Source of the DNA: CAG-238 sp963601575
GTDB lineage: Bacteria > Bacillota > Clostridia > Peptostreptococcales > Anaerovoracaceae
Direction: 5' to 3'
DNA: 64,000 bases
Assembly: GCA_963601575.1 (NCBI GenBank)
Contig: CAVCFO010000001.1
Span: 128,840 to 192,839, forward strand
Made by a program: the position numbers and the translations under genes. The notes beneath the pieces were generated by a model, which saw only the letters and a list, made by a program, of their open reading frames with translations, was not told the DNA's origin and did not search any database. Below, in pieces: positions 52,134-60,494 of the stretch; position 1 is the stretch's first letter; each line of letters starts with the position of its first letter.

Positions 52134-52202
52134 AAGGCTGTAGACAAAAAGAGTTTGACTACGGCAACCAAGTACCACATATCTTAAGGAGGATATATAA
52201 AA

Positions 52203-53381
52203 ATGAGAGAAGTAGTAATTGTAAGTGCTGCAAGAACACCTATCGGAAGCTTCGGCGGATCTTTGAAATCAGTTCCGACCAGAAAGTTAGGCGCTATCGC
52301 TATCAAGGCTGCTGTAGAAAGAGCAGGAATCAAGCCTGAAATGGTAGAAGAAGTTATCATGGGAGCTGTTCTTCAGGGCGGACTTGGGCAGAACGTTGCA
52401 AGACAGATGACCCTCGATGCAGGCCTTCCTATCGAAGTTCCGGCAATGACAATTAACAAAGTATGCGGTTCGGGTCTTAGAGCTGTTGAACTTGCTGCTC
52501 AGATCATCAAAGCAGGCGACGCTGACATCGTAGTTGCAGGCGGTGCAGAGAATATGTCCGCTACAGCTTATGCTATGCCGGCTGCAAGATGGGGCGCAAG
52601 AATGAACAACGCTCAGATGGTTGACATGATGGTTAACGATGGTCTTTGGGACGCATTCAACGGTTACCACATGGGTATCACCGCAGAAAACGTTGCAGAG
52701 CAGTGGGGAATCACAAGAGAAGAATTAGACGAGTTCTCTGTAATCTCCCAGAACAGAGCAGAAGCCGCAATCAAGGCAGGCAAGTTCAAAGACGAAATCG
52801 TTCCTGTAGAAATCCCGCAGAGAAAAGGCGATCCGATCATCTTCGATACAGACGAATTCCCTAAATTCGGTTCCACTATCGAAAAGGTTGCTAAGCTCAA
52901 AGGCGCATTCAAGAAAGACGGCGTTGTTACAGCAGCTAACGCTTCCGGTATCAACGATGCAGGCGCAGCAGTTGTAGTAATGAGCAAGGAAAAGGCTGAC
53001 GAATTAGGCCTTAAGCCGCTTTGCACGATCAAGTCCTACGCTTCCGCAGGCGTTGACCCGTCAATAATGGGTGTTGGTCCAGTTCCTGCTTCCAAGAAGG
53101 CTCTTGACAAGGCTGGCCTTACTATCGCAGACATGGACCTCGTAGAAGCAAACGAAGCTTTCGCAGCTCAGTCCCTGGCAGTAAGAAAAGACTTAGGTCT
53201 TGACCCTGAAAAGACTAACGTAAACGGCGGCGCTATCGCTATCGGACACCCGATCGGAGCATCCGGATGCAGAATCCTCATCACCCTTATCTACGAAATG
53301 ATGAAGAGAGATTCCAAGTACGGTCTTGCTACATTATGTATCGGCGGCGGCATGGGAACTGCCCTCGTAGTTGAAAGATAA
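52203..53381 (+). CDS. thlA: Acetyl-CoA C-acetyltransferase (thiolase)
   Basis: A 392-residue biosynthetic thiolase: active-site Cys88 in NKVCGSGLRAV, the His loop GGAIAIGHPIGASG and the second Cys in CIGGGMGTA. It condenses two acetyl-CoA into acetoacetyl-CoA, the step before Hbd. Codon use is strongly biased, as expected for an abundant enzyme. It is monocistronic, with a Rex-type operator upstream and a terminator downstream. Crotonase and butyryl-CoA dehydrogenase genes are not in the window. Confidence 0.96.
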   Translation: MREVVIVSAARTPIGSFGGSLKSVPTRKLGAIAIKAAVERAGIKPEMVEEVIMGAVLQGGLGQNVARQMTLDAGLPIEVPAMTINKVCGSGLRAVELAAQIIKAGDADIVVAGGAENMSATAYAMPAARWGARMNNAQMVDMMVNDGLWDAFNGYHMGITAENVAEQWGITREELDEFSVISQNRAEAAIKAGKFKDEIVPVEIPQRKGDPIIFDTDEFPKFGSTIEKVAKLKGAFKKDGVVTAANASGINDAGAAVVVMSKEKADELGLKPLCTIKSYASAGVDPSIMGVGPVPASKKALDKAGLTIADMDLVEANEAFAAQSLAVRKDLGLDPEKTNVNGGAIAIGHPIGASGCRILITLIYEMMKRDSKYGLATLCIGGGMGTALVVER

Positions 53382-53414
53382 TTACCCGCGGATAAATAAA
53401 AATTAGGATCACAC

Positions 53415-53447
53415 AGGGCGCTTCGCAAGGAGCGCCTTGACTTTTAC
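53415..53447 (+). terminator. thlA terminator
   Basis: AGGGCGCT and AGCGCCTT pair around an 8-base loop, followed by GACTTTTA. It marks the border between the thlA unit and the LytTR island. Confidence 0.75.
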
Positions 53448-53473
53448 CCTGACTTTAGAAAGGAAAATGCGAG

Positions 53474-54184
53474 ATGCGGAAGATCAATGTGCTGATCTGT
53501 GATGACCAGCCGGAAATCGTGCGGGAAACAGAAGAACTCCTGCTGCGCTACGAAGAACAGTACGGGCGGGCCATGCGGATCTTAGGCGTGACCGACTATG
53601 AAGAAGCGAAAGACTTTGCGGCGGATCTGCTGTTTTTGGATATTGAAATGCCGGGCAGAAGCGGGCTTGCGATCCGGGACGAACTGGAAAAGAAGAGCGC
53701 GGAAAGCCTGATTATCTTTGTGACCGGTCACAGTGAAGCCGTCTGGGATGCCTTTGGACGCAATGTGATCGGTTTCTTTGAAAAACCGATGGATTACGAG
53801 CGGCTTTGCCTCTTGATGAAAAAATTCTTCGACCTGTACAGCATTTATGAGACCGTGGCGCTCGATGATAACACATCTTTACAGGTCGGCGATATCGTCT
53901 GGATCCGTGTGCAGGATGTTTACAGTCAGGTCCATCTGGCATCCGGGGCGGACTATACGGTCCGCCGGTCTCTGAACGTATGGGAAGCCTTGCTGCCGGC
54001 CGAAGACTTCTTGCGCATTCATGATACCTGCATCGTCGGCTGCCGGTATATAGCCAAACTGGACAAAAAAGGGGTCCGCTTGGACGACTGCGAAGAACTC
54101 TTTCCGTTCAGCACGCGCAGACGAAAGGCTTGTGAAGAAAAATATATGCATTACGCGAGAAAGATGGCGAGGTACGGCAGATGA
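53474..54184 (+). CDS. LytTR-family response regulator
   Basis: A 236-residue regulator. The receiver domain has acidic residues in LICDDQPE, phospho-acceptor Asp56 in LLFLDIEMPGRSG and Lys in GFFEKPM. The C-terminal LytTR DNA-binding domain spans about 130-230 (VGDIVWIRVQDVYSQVHLA, YTVRRSLNVWEALL, FLRIHDTCIVGCRYI). This is the AgrA/VirR type that binds paired direct repeats. It overlaps the kinase gene by ATGA. Codon use (CGN and CTG rich) differs from the older neighbours. Confidence 0.92.
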   Translation: MRKINVLICDDQPEIVRETEELLLRYEEQYGRAMRILGVTDYEEAKDFAADLLFLDIEMPGRSGLAIRDELEKKSAESLIIFVTGHSEAVWDAFGRNVIGFFEKPMDYERLCLLMKKFFDLYSIYETVALDDNTSLQVGDIVWIRVQDVYSQVHLASGADYTVRRSLNVWEALLPAEDFLRIHDTCIVGCRYIAKLDKKGVRLDDCEELFPFSTRRRKACEEKYMHYARKMARYGR

Positions 54185-55494
54185 TCTGGATGGGGATTGC
54201 ACTGCGGTGCCTTTTGCTGCTTTTCAATTTTGTCATGTTCCGTTATGTCTTGGGATATGAAATACGCGAAAAAGCTTGCTGGCCGCTGGCGGCACTGACC
54301 GCGGCAGCGGCAGTGCTGCTGCCGGTGATCTTTCCGAATAACGAGTGGACAAATTTTTGGATGTGGTTGAGCGCTTATTTCATATTGTTTATCCTGTTTA
54401 AAAAAATACAAATTGGAATTGTACTGATGTATGGAAGCGTCAAATCCTCTGTAAACAGTTTTTTTATGGGTATCCTAACGGCCGTTTTGCGATTCAATCG
54501 AGAAGTGATGCTTGACTGGTATCGCGCGACCTTGGTTTGCAATGCACTGATACTGCTTTTTTTTATTTTGTTAGCGATCCTACTTCGGAAGAAACGCGAA
54601 AAAATCCATGCTGCGCTGCTGAACATTCCGTTTTGGACCTATTTGATCTTTACGGTGATACTAACCATTCCTACATTCAGCTACTACAGCACCGCCGAAG
54701 AAGATGTACTGAAAGTGGAAGGTATTTTGACGATCGTGGATGGTCTAACCGGAATGATCCTCACCATTACGATCGCACTCGGCGTGTGGCTCTATTTTCA
54801 GCACAAGGAACTGCGGACACAGGTCGAACTCAACGAACGCTGCATCAAGGAACAGACGGGGCAGTATCATCTGCTCTATGAGAAGCAGCAGGAACTGCGG
54901 CGTTTCCGTCATGACAGCAGTGCGCACTTGCAGGCTATCGTGTCCATCGCGAAAGACGCGGGAGACCAGCGTGTACTCTCGTATGTTTCGGAACTGATGG
55001 GACAGCAAGCGGGAATGAAGCACCTTGCGACCGGCAATCTGATCGGCGATGCGGTGGTAAACGCCTACTACAGCAAAGGACTGCGAGATGGTATCCATGT
55101 AGAATTGGTCGGACAGTTCGCGGAGGACTTTAACGTTTCGGAGACCGCACTTTGCGTGATCTTTACGAATGTGATCGCCAATGCTTACGAAGCAGCGTTA
55201 AAATGTGAAAAGAACCGCAGCGTTCGGATCTCCTTTACAAACTTTCGTGACAATCAATTTATTCGGGTACAGAATCCGACAAGCGAAAGACCCGTTATCG
55301 AAGACGGTATCATCCAACCCGGACAAACGACCAAAGCAGACAAAGAAAATCACGGCCTCGGTGTGCGGAACATCTTAGATGCAGTAAAGCACGCAGGCGG
55401 ACAGGTACAGTGGAACTTGGAAGAACAAGATGGACAAATCGATGTATTCACAGAAATCCAACTTCCAATACATCCAGACACTGTAAAAAAATAA
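54181..55494 (+). CDS. GHKL sensor histidine kinase (AgrC-like)
   Basis: A 437-residue kinase. About six hydrophobic segments fill residues 1-210, followed by a coiled segment and the phospho-acceptor motif RRFRHDSSAHLQ. The ATPase domain has the N box TNVIANAYEAALKCE and the G box NHGLGVRNILDAV. This is the peptide-sensing GHKL class paired with LytTR regulators. No AgrD or AgrB gene is nearby, so its signal is unknown. Confidence 0.9.
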   Translation: MIWMGIALRCLLLLFNFVMFRYVLGYEIREKACWPLAALTAAAAVLLPVIFPNNEWTNFWMWLSAYFILFILFKKIQIGIVLMYGSVKSSVNSFFMGILTAVLRFNREVMLDWYRATLVCNALILLFFILLAILLRKKREKIHAALLNIPFWTYLIFTVILTIPTFSYYSTAEEDVLKVEGILTIVDGLTGMILTITIALGVWLYFQHKELRTQVELNERCIKEQTGQYHLLYEKQQELRRFRHDSSAHLQAIVSIAKDAGDQRVLSYVSELMGQQAGMKHLATGNLIGDAVVNAYYSKGLRDGIHVELVGQFAEDFNVSETALCVIFTNVIANAYEAALKCEKNRSVRISFTNFRDNQFIRVQNPTSERPVIEDGIIQPGQTTKADKENHGLGVRNILDAVKHAGGQVQWNLEEQDGQIDVFTEIQLPIHPDTVKK

Positions 55495-55587
55495 GCACTT
55501 ACAACAAAAAACGCGCACTTACAACATTACACTTGAAACTGGGATGATAAAACTGGTATGCTGAACTCACAAAAGGGACAGCATACC
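55495..55587 (+). promoter_or_regulatory. Repeated promoter cassette, copy 1
   Basis: Two direct repeats GCACTTACAAC at 55495-55505 and 55515-55525 (20-bp period) are the expected form of a LytTR binding site. TTGAAA (55533-55538) and TATGCT (55557-55562) follow, 18 bp apart. A palindrome GGTATGCTG/CAGCATACC (55555-55563, 55579-55587) straddles the -10 and the expected start site. The same block recurs at 58092 and 58835, and the repeats alone at 60158. Confidence 0.78.
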
Positions 55588-55617
55588 GTTTTTATTCAGA
55601 AGAAGGAGGGATTTTTA

Positions 55618-56349
55618 ATGAAGAAAATGTTTTGTATATGGATGACTGCTGTCATGGTGTGTGCGATGATTCCATCCGCTGCCTTTGCAGCGTCGAACAG
55701 TGAAGCCATGATCGACGAGGCAAAGGCTGAACCAGATATTACAAAAGCTCTGACGCAGGCATTGGAGGAATACGCAGATCAATCCAAAGACATCCAAATG
55801 ATGCCGATCGGAAACGGAGCAGAATATTGCAGACAAGTTTATGAGCTGAAAAACGGGGATGAACTTATTATGGAATTTACAGACTGTAAAGAAGATGAAA
55901 CAGCATTGTCTCCGATGCAGCGCATTCCGACTGTGATGCCAACGGCAGCAAATGGAGAAACCGTTTGGAAAGACTACGGAAACCGTTATTTTACCGCAAA
56001 GGCGACGGTAACAACAACTGCCGGAAGCGGGTGGGTATCCTTGGAAAATCATTATACTTTAAGCGCTAATGGAATTGATGAGCGTTACGGCAATACAAAT
56101 GCGGAGGGAATTTCTAAAGGTGAAAGGATTGTAGAAATAGATCCGATAGGCGTTTATATTACCGATCGTTCAGGAAGAACAGAGGGTTCATCAGATGTCA
56201 ATATGTATGCAGGATATTGCGTCAAGAGTTTATTTGCAGGGCAGCCTCAGACTGAAAAAAATGTTAAACTTGAAACAGCTGTGGGCTATGTATCCCATAA
56301 TAAGACAACGAAGCAGATTCAGGTAAAACATTCTTGGAATTTAAAATAG
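55618..56349 (+). CDS. Secreted protein of unknown function
   Basis: A 243-residue exported protein. The signal peptide is MKKMFCIWMTAVMVCAMIPS with cleavage near AFA-AS. The mature part is polar, without cysteine-rich or catalytic motifs I recognise; the C-terminal half (ATVTTTAGSGWVSLENHYTL, TAVGYVSHNKTTKQIQVKHS) looks like beta strands. GGAGGG precedes the ATG at 55618. It is the first gene behind promoter cassette copy 1, and a truncated duplicate lies at 58982. Confidence 0.75.
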   Translation: MKKMFCIWMTAVMVCAMIPSAAFAASNSEAMIDEAKAEPDITKALTQALEEYADQSKDIQMMPIGNGAEYCRQVYELKNGDELIMEFTDCKEDETALSPMQRIPTVMPTAANGETVWKDYGNRYFTAKATVTTTAGSGWVSLENHYTLSANGIDERYGNTNAEGISKGERIVEIDPIGVYITDRSGRTEGSSDVNMYAGYCVKSLFAGQPQTEKNVKLETAVGYVSHNKTTKQIQVKHSWNLK

Positions 56350-56450
56350 CCGTTCATAATAGGATAGGGGCGTGATTCCGATGATTATATGAAAGTCTAA
56401 CAAGAGAAAGCTGAACATGGATTTTGATAGAGATTTATATGGAGGCAAAA

Positions 56451-57404
56451 ATGAAGAAAAGACTATTCAAAATGTGTGCATGCACAGTAATGATTGCAGC
56501 ATTAACGGTAACTACATATTCTGTAGCTTTTGCGGGCAATTATGCTCAAAAGAATCTGCAAGAAGAGGCTTTCGGTGAAAATAAAAGAATTGAAGAGGAT
56601 TTTATGGAACAGGCAAAAGGCGACAAACTGGTTGCGAGTGGTTTCCTGTCAGAATACGATATCATCCGAAAATTGCAGGAACTAAGCGATGAAGAATTAT
56701 TGCAAGAAGGCTATGCAGAAGAAGACGTTTCAAAGATCAGAAGCATTAATGTTGACTCGGAGATAGAAAAAATTTTAGCATTATCAGACAACGCTCTGAG
56801 GATGGAAGGGCTGTCGAATACGGAAATTAAAGATTTTCATGAAAAAGCTGAGAATAATCCTGAGGAAGCAGCACGTATGGTTGCAAATGGCGTGCAATAT
56901 AATGTGTATTTGACAGATGGTCAATTCTATTATAACGCAGCTGAGGACATAACAAATCTTACCGCATATATGCTATGGGAATGGCAACGCACGCCAAGTG
57001 TTGCAACTAATATGTACACAGATATAGTTGCTATGCTGACAAATAATACAAACTTTATTGTAAAAAACGCAGTAACAAGAGTTAATTATCATTATGCTAC
57101 TTCAGATGCTTCTGCTGAAAGTCAGACATTAACGACGTATACTTTTGGAAGCAAGGTAGGAAGCTATGCAAAATTCCCGATGGTCAGAGCCATCGATGGA
57201 GGAAGAGCATATGCAAAATCTGGTAGGATATCGACAAACTGGGTAGCGGGAGGAAACATTAGAGTAGTAGCTTTTTCAGGCAATTACGGACACATGAAAA
57301 CGGCAGCAAATCCATCTGTAAGCGTAGGAACGGGCTTTTCAATCTCATTTGCACCTGAAAATAAAATAGTATATGGACCAGAGGCCACCGGTGACACCTT
57401 ATAA
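56451..57404 (+). CDS. Secreted protein of unknown function
   Basis: A 317-residue exported protein. The signal peptide is KKRLFKMCACTVMIAALTVT, with cleavage near VAFA-GN. An acidic helical N-terminal half follows (LQELSDEELLQEGYAEEDVS), then a Thr/Asn-rich C-terminal half that looks beta-structured (NYHYATSDASAESQTLTTYT, GGRAYAKSGRISTNWVAGG). GGAGG precedes the ATG at 56451. It probably belongs to the same transcript as the gene before it. I recognise no family. Confidence 0.7.
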   Translation: MKKRLFKMCACTVMIAALTVTTYSVAFAGNYAQKNLQEEAFGENKRIEEDFMEQAKGDKLVASGFLSEYDIIRKLQELSDEELLQEGYAEEDVSKIRSINVDSEIEKILALSDNALRMEGLSNTEIKDFHEKAENNPEEAARMVANGVQYNVYLTDGQFYYNAAEDITNLTAYMLWEWQRTPSVATNMYTDIVAMLTNNTNFIVKNAVTRVNYHYATSDASAESQTLTTYTFGSKVGSYAKFPMVRAIDGGRAYAKSGRISTNWVAGGNIRVVAFSGNYGHMKTAANPSVSVGTGFSISFAPENKIVYGPEATGDTL

Positions 57405-57415
57405 GGAGGAATCCT

Positions 57416-57622
57416 ATGATTACATTTAAGAGCATGGAACTTATAAGATGGTTCGGTTTCAACGAGATATGGTTTATCTATCCGTTGCTCTTTATGCTTT
57501 TCTTTATGCTTGCGATAAAAAAATTCATAGAAAAAGACAATTTTGACGGAGTGTGCTTTTCCATTCTAGCGAGCATTGTTTTCACTGTCATGTATGGGAC
57601 ATTATTGTGGGTTGCGTTTTGA
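57416..57622 (+). CDS. Small two-helix membrane protein
   Basis: A 68-residue protein with two hydrophobic segments (IWFIYPLLFMLFFMLAIK and FSILASIVFTVMYGTLLWVA) and a basic loop between them. AAGGAGG precedes the ATG, 11 bp after the previous gene. Small membrane proteins beside exported proteins can be immunity or export helpers; that is only a suggestion. Confidence 0.65.
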   Translation: MITFKSMELIRWFGFNEIWFIYPLLFMLFFMLAIKKFIEKDNFDGVCFSILASIVFTVMYGTLLWVAF

Positions 57623-57663
57623 TAGGAAGACAGAACAAGATTTCGCTTGAAGCAACCGTATTA

Positions 57664-57948
57664 ATGTTGAAAAAGGACAGTGATAGTTCCGACAATATTT
57701 GGGCAAAAGGGGGACAATTAACTTGTAGTATTTCTCCACTGGGTACAGCCGGAAGCTTAGATGGAGTACGCGCAAAGGGCAGTTATGCCCATGCATCAAA
57801 GACTGGAACTATAAGTACGAGTATCGCAATAAATCCTATTACTAAACGAATTGGAATTACCTTTAGATTAAGTGTATCTGGTACAGTAACAACTATGGGC
57901 GAGGTTCAAAAAGTTTTTTACAATGATGCAAGAGTAATAGTCGAATGA
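57664..57948 (+). CDS. Possible 5'-truncated exported protein fragment
   Basis: The open frame covers 57553-57948. From the ATG at 57664 it encodes 94 residues (AKGGQLTCSISPLGTAGSLD, GTISTSIAINPITKRIGITF), again beta-like and Thr/Ser-rich like the mature parts of the exported proteins upstream. There is no signal peptide and no good ribosome site; a TTG at 57619 overlapping the previous stop is another option. Most likely the 3' end of a related gene whose start was lost. Confidence 0.4.
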   Translation: MLKKDSDSSDNIWAKGGQLTCSISPLGTAGSLDGVRAKGSYAHASKTGTISTSIAINPITKRIGITFRLSVSGTVTTMGEVQKVFYNDARVIVE

Positions 57949-58091
57949 TGTGTTAATAAGCATTCTTGTTTTAGCATAGTTTAAAATTGAAACTTCACGG
58001 AAGTTGAACGCTGCATAACCAGCGCTATCGGGAGGTATAGACATATCTTCCAGACACAATCAAGGTGATTTTTGAGACTGAAATAAAGATT

Positions 58092-58153
58092 CACTTGAAA
58101 CTAGGATGATAAACTGGTATGCTGAACTTACAAAAGGGACAGCATGCCAGTTT
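58092..58153 (+). promoter_or_regulatory. Repeated promoter cassette, copy 2
   Basis: TTGAAA (58095-58100) and TATGCT (58118-58123) are 17 bp apart. AAACTGGTATGCTG (58111-58124) and CAGCATGCCAGTTT (58140-58153) form a 14-bp palindrome with one G-U, longer than in copy 1. Its upstream direct repeats are degenerate. The rest of 57949-58176 holds no gene that I can see. Confidence 0.75.
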
Positions 58154-58176
58154 TATTGCAGAAGATGGAGGGAATT

Positions 58177-58833
58177 ATGGAAACAAAAAGAGAAAAGACA
58201 AATCATATTCTGCTTGCAATCTATTGGATCGTTTTTACCGTTTATCTGCTGATAACCCGATTTTCCTCTGTCATGACGGCAGTCCGTTTGGATGAAGCGC
58301 ATTGGGAAGAGGCTTTTTCAAATCAGGAATTTTTACGAGACGGCAGCACTTTATACTATATGAGTCTGCTTGTTTTGCTTGCCTTTGCGTGGACGATCGC
58401 AGCAGGCGCTTGCTTTGAACAAAACTGGCAATTTCATATTCCGAAGAAACCGTCGGTATGGACGCTGGTGGCCCTGCTGATCAGCGTCGTTGGTTTTGCG
58501 CTTTGCGCCGGCTATTCTCTGCAGGAACTCTCGGCTCTGGTTTGGGCCTTGTGTGCAATCCTTTTAGGCATCGCAGCGGCAATACTTTTCTTCGGCGAAA
58601 AGCAGGCAACAAAGCCGGTGCGTTTGCTCATGCTTCGTACAGATAAAATAGCCGAAGCGATACTGTGGGAATGCGGCGCATTAACCTGCAGATGTTTCAA
58701 TCTGCTGCTTTTGCCAAATTCTTACTGCTGGCCGATCGTCCGGATCGCAGGGATCATTCTCTTCCTGATGGGCGCAGCATGGATGCTGAATGAGATTTTG
58801 TTATCGGCTCGGTCCGCTGCATCAAAAGCATGA
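58177..58833 (+). CDS. Integral membrane protein of unknown function
   Basis: A 218-residue protein with about five hydrophobic segments (LLAIYWIVFTVYLLI, SLLVLLAFAWTIAAG, TLVALLISVVGFALC, LVWALCAILLGIAAAILF, IVRIAGIILFLMGAAW). I recognise no family. The ATG at 58177 has TGGAGGG upstream; an earlier ATG at 58144 lies inside the palindrome of cassette copy 2 and is unlikely. It is the only intact gene behind that cassette. Confidence 0.68.
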   Translation: METKREKTNHILLAIYWIVFTVYLLITRFSSVMTAVRLDEAHWEEAFSNQEFLRDGSTLYYMSLLVLLAFAWTIAAGACFEQNWQFHIPKKPSVWTLVALLISVVGFALCAGYSLQELSALVWALCAILLGIAAAILFFGEKQATKPVRLLMLRTDKIAEAILWECGALTCRCFNLLLLPNSYCWPIVRIAGIILFLMGAAWMLNEILLSARSAASKA

Positions 58834-58834
58834 A

Positions 58835-58880
58835 CGCTTATAACCTTACACTTGAAACATGATGATAAAACTGATATATT
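58835..58880 (+). promoter_or_regulatory. Repeated promoter cassette, copy 3 (decayed)
   Basis: CGCTTATAAC (58835-58844) resembles the LytTR-type repeat. TTGAAA (58852-58857) and TATATT (58875-58880) follow with a 17-bp spacer, but the palindrome is lost. It precedes a six-codon frame with a GGAG site and the truncated secreted-protein gene. Confidence 0.6.
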
Positions 58881-58981
58881 GAAATCTTGACGAATTAGGA
58901 GAAAAGTTATGCTGATAAAACTAACTTAGTTAATGTTTTCGCAAATCAACAGGCGATAGGCCTTATTCGAATCTGTACAGT

Positions 58982-59098
58982 ATGATATATTTTTGTATGT
59001 GGATGACTGCTGTCATGGTGTGTGCGATGATTCCATCCGCTGCCTTTGCAGCGTCGAACAGCGAAGCCATGATCGATGAGGCAAAGTTTGTGGGGTAG
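58982..59098 (+). pseudogene. Truncated duplicate of the 55618 secreted-protein gene
   Basis: From CATGGTGTGTGCGATGATTC through GCAGCGTCGAACAG the DNA is nearly identical to 55650-55720. It encodes the same signal peptide region plus a few residues (SNSEAMIDEAKFVG) and stops at TAG 59096. TTTGTGGGGTAGCCTCAG at the end matches TTTGCAGGGCAGCCTCAG near 56237 of the intact gene, and ATAGGA-GTGATTCCGATGAT beyond the stop matches the intact gene's 3' flank. So a duplicate lost about 500 bp inside, then more at the end. Confidence 0.8.
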
Positions 59099-59303
59099 CC
59101 TCAGAATAGGATAGGGACGTGATTCCGATGATCATATAAAAGCGAGGATGCTTTGTTTGCGATACCCACTTTCAACAAATCAGCACAAGATGCAATGACG
59201 ATTCTGCACCTTTGGCTCTTGTCTTGAGGTAACTATTTAAAGAAGAAAACCCATAAAATCAATGATTTAGGGCTTGAGATTGTAGGAAAGAAAGAATGAC
59301 AAA

Positions 59304-59492
59304 ATGGAAAAGAAAAGTGAAATACGAATTAGAATTACCTTGATTTTTATTTCGATTCAGTTAGCAAACATAAGTCTATTCTATGCGGCGATACATTTGA
59401 TGAGAGAACAAAGCTTCAATAAGGTATATTTTGTTTTCGTTTCTCAGATAATTGCCTTTTTTGCACATGGTTTGCATATAGGTTTGCCCTGA
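59304..59492 (+). CDS. Small membrane protein, doubtful
   Basis: A 62-residue frame with two hydrophobic stretches (RITLIFISIQLANISLFYAA, VYFVFVSQIIAFFAH). GGAAAGAAAGA lies upstream of the ATG. Its surroundings are gene relics, so it may itself be a remnant. The preceding 59099-59303 shows no convincing frame. Confidence 0.4.
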   Translation: MEKKSEIRIRITLIFISIQLANISLFYAAIHLMREQSFNKVYFVFVSQIIAFFAHGLHIGLP

Positions 59493-59499
59493 AAAGTTG

Positions 59500-60105
59500 A
59501 AAAAGCCACAAAATTTAAGAGATAACATTTTAAAGAAAGAAGAAACAAAATCTTAAAATGGAAAATCAAAGATGGATTCTTAAAAGTATTATGGATAATC
59601 CTTGTGTGGATATCTTATATAGTCATGATAAAGTATTGCGGCCTTGATATGTTACTGCAAGAATTATAAAATCCTTCTGCTTGTAAAGATTGATGAAACA
59701 AACCGAGACGTTCATGCGATGCAGGTTTTATCGAGATATCCTAGGGGAACGGTTGTAATGCACATTGCGGACAAAGAAGAAGGCGTTGCAGCGCTCTCAA
59801 AAGATAGGTAATACAAGTATTGTAGCTTAAGATGAAACTAGCTTCTTCTGGTAAGTGCAGCTGTTTTTGTCATAACGCTTCTGTTGAAGATAAAAACGGA
59901 TCTGCTGACAAGAATCTTCTATTCTTGCGGGATTGCGGGCTTTATTCTCCAGAGTATCTTTTTGGCACAGGACCCATATCCGGAAAGAGAGAAAACTCGA
60001 CTCTGGACCTTGTCGCTGCTTGCCATATCCGGCGGGAACGAGCGGTACTTTCGGAGAAGAAGCAAGGAAAAAGAAGAACAAGAGAAAGAGAATCATCTAT
60101 CTTGA
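59500..60105 (+). pseudogene. Tract of gene relics
   Basis: Three short fragments without starts are visible. 59570-59669 encodes a hydrophobic peptide (VLWIILVWISYIVMIKY). 59664-59812 encodes ILLLVKIDETNRDVHAMQVL, then SRYPRGTVVMHIADKEEG, which resembles the C-terminal nucleic-acid-binding part of DNA polymerase III alpha (low confidence). 59835-60105 encodes a membrane-protein tail (LLLVSAAVFVITLLLKIK, then a charged end). None can be a whole gene. Confidence 0.45.
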
Positions 60106-60157
60106 TGCGCAGGAAGATCATTTTCGACCCCTGATCCCGCCGCTTGCGTAGAAAAAA

Positions 60158-60184
60158 CACTTACAACAAAAAAGTACTTACAAC
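60158..60184 (+). promoter_or_regulatory. LytTR-type direct repeats, copy 4 (orphan)
   Basis: CACTTACAACAAAAAAGTACTTACAAC holds two ACTTACAAC repeats, as in cassette copy 1, but with a 17-bp instead of 20-bp period and no promoter boxes behind. It abuts the methyltransferase remnant and probably marks a recombination joint. Confidence 0.6.
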
Positions 60185-60192
60185 ATCATCGT

Positions 60193-60429
60193 GTATTAAA
60201 AAAAGATAAGTTTTGCGCTGTTCTTATGGGCGACACTCGCCAAAAAGGACATATGATTCCGATGTCTTTTGAGGTTATGCGTGTTTTTGAGGATGCCGGA
60301 TTCAAGCTCAAAGAATTGATAATTAAGGAACAGCATAACTGTAAAGCTACGGGATATTGGAAAACAAGTAGTGTGAAGTATAACTTTTTGTTGATTACTC
60401 ACGAGTATCTATTTGTATTTAGGAAGTGA
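60193..60429 (+). pseudogene. C-terminal remnant of a site-specific DNA methyltransferase
   Basis: The frame reads FCAVLMGDTRQKGHMIPM, FEVMRVFEDAGFKLKELIIK, EQHNCKATGYWKTSSVKYNF and LLITHEYLFVFRK before the stop at 60427-60429. These are the last blocks of a large N4/N6 DNA methyltransferase family. The catalytic DPPY/SPPY motif and everything upstream are absent, and the preceding DNA is the orphan repeat. It is a relic, not a functional enzyme. Confidence 0.75.
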
Positions 60430-60494
60430 TGTTACAGCAATGCTGCTACAAAATCACACCAATAGCAGAAAAACTGAAATCGGAGGTGAGCAGA

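Noticed and set aside
53400..58200. An AgrD-like signal peptide and AgrB protease next to the LytTR/GHKL pair
   Set aside because: No short amphipathic AgrD frame and no AgrB-like membrane protease is visible; the 68-residue membrane protein at 57416 has neither the length nor the motifs.
59832..60160. Overlapping frames of 72-100 codons on both strands
   Set aside because: Only one frame has a plausible hydrophobic segment and it lacks a start; the others are its shadows. I kept the stretch as a relic tract.
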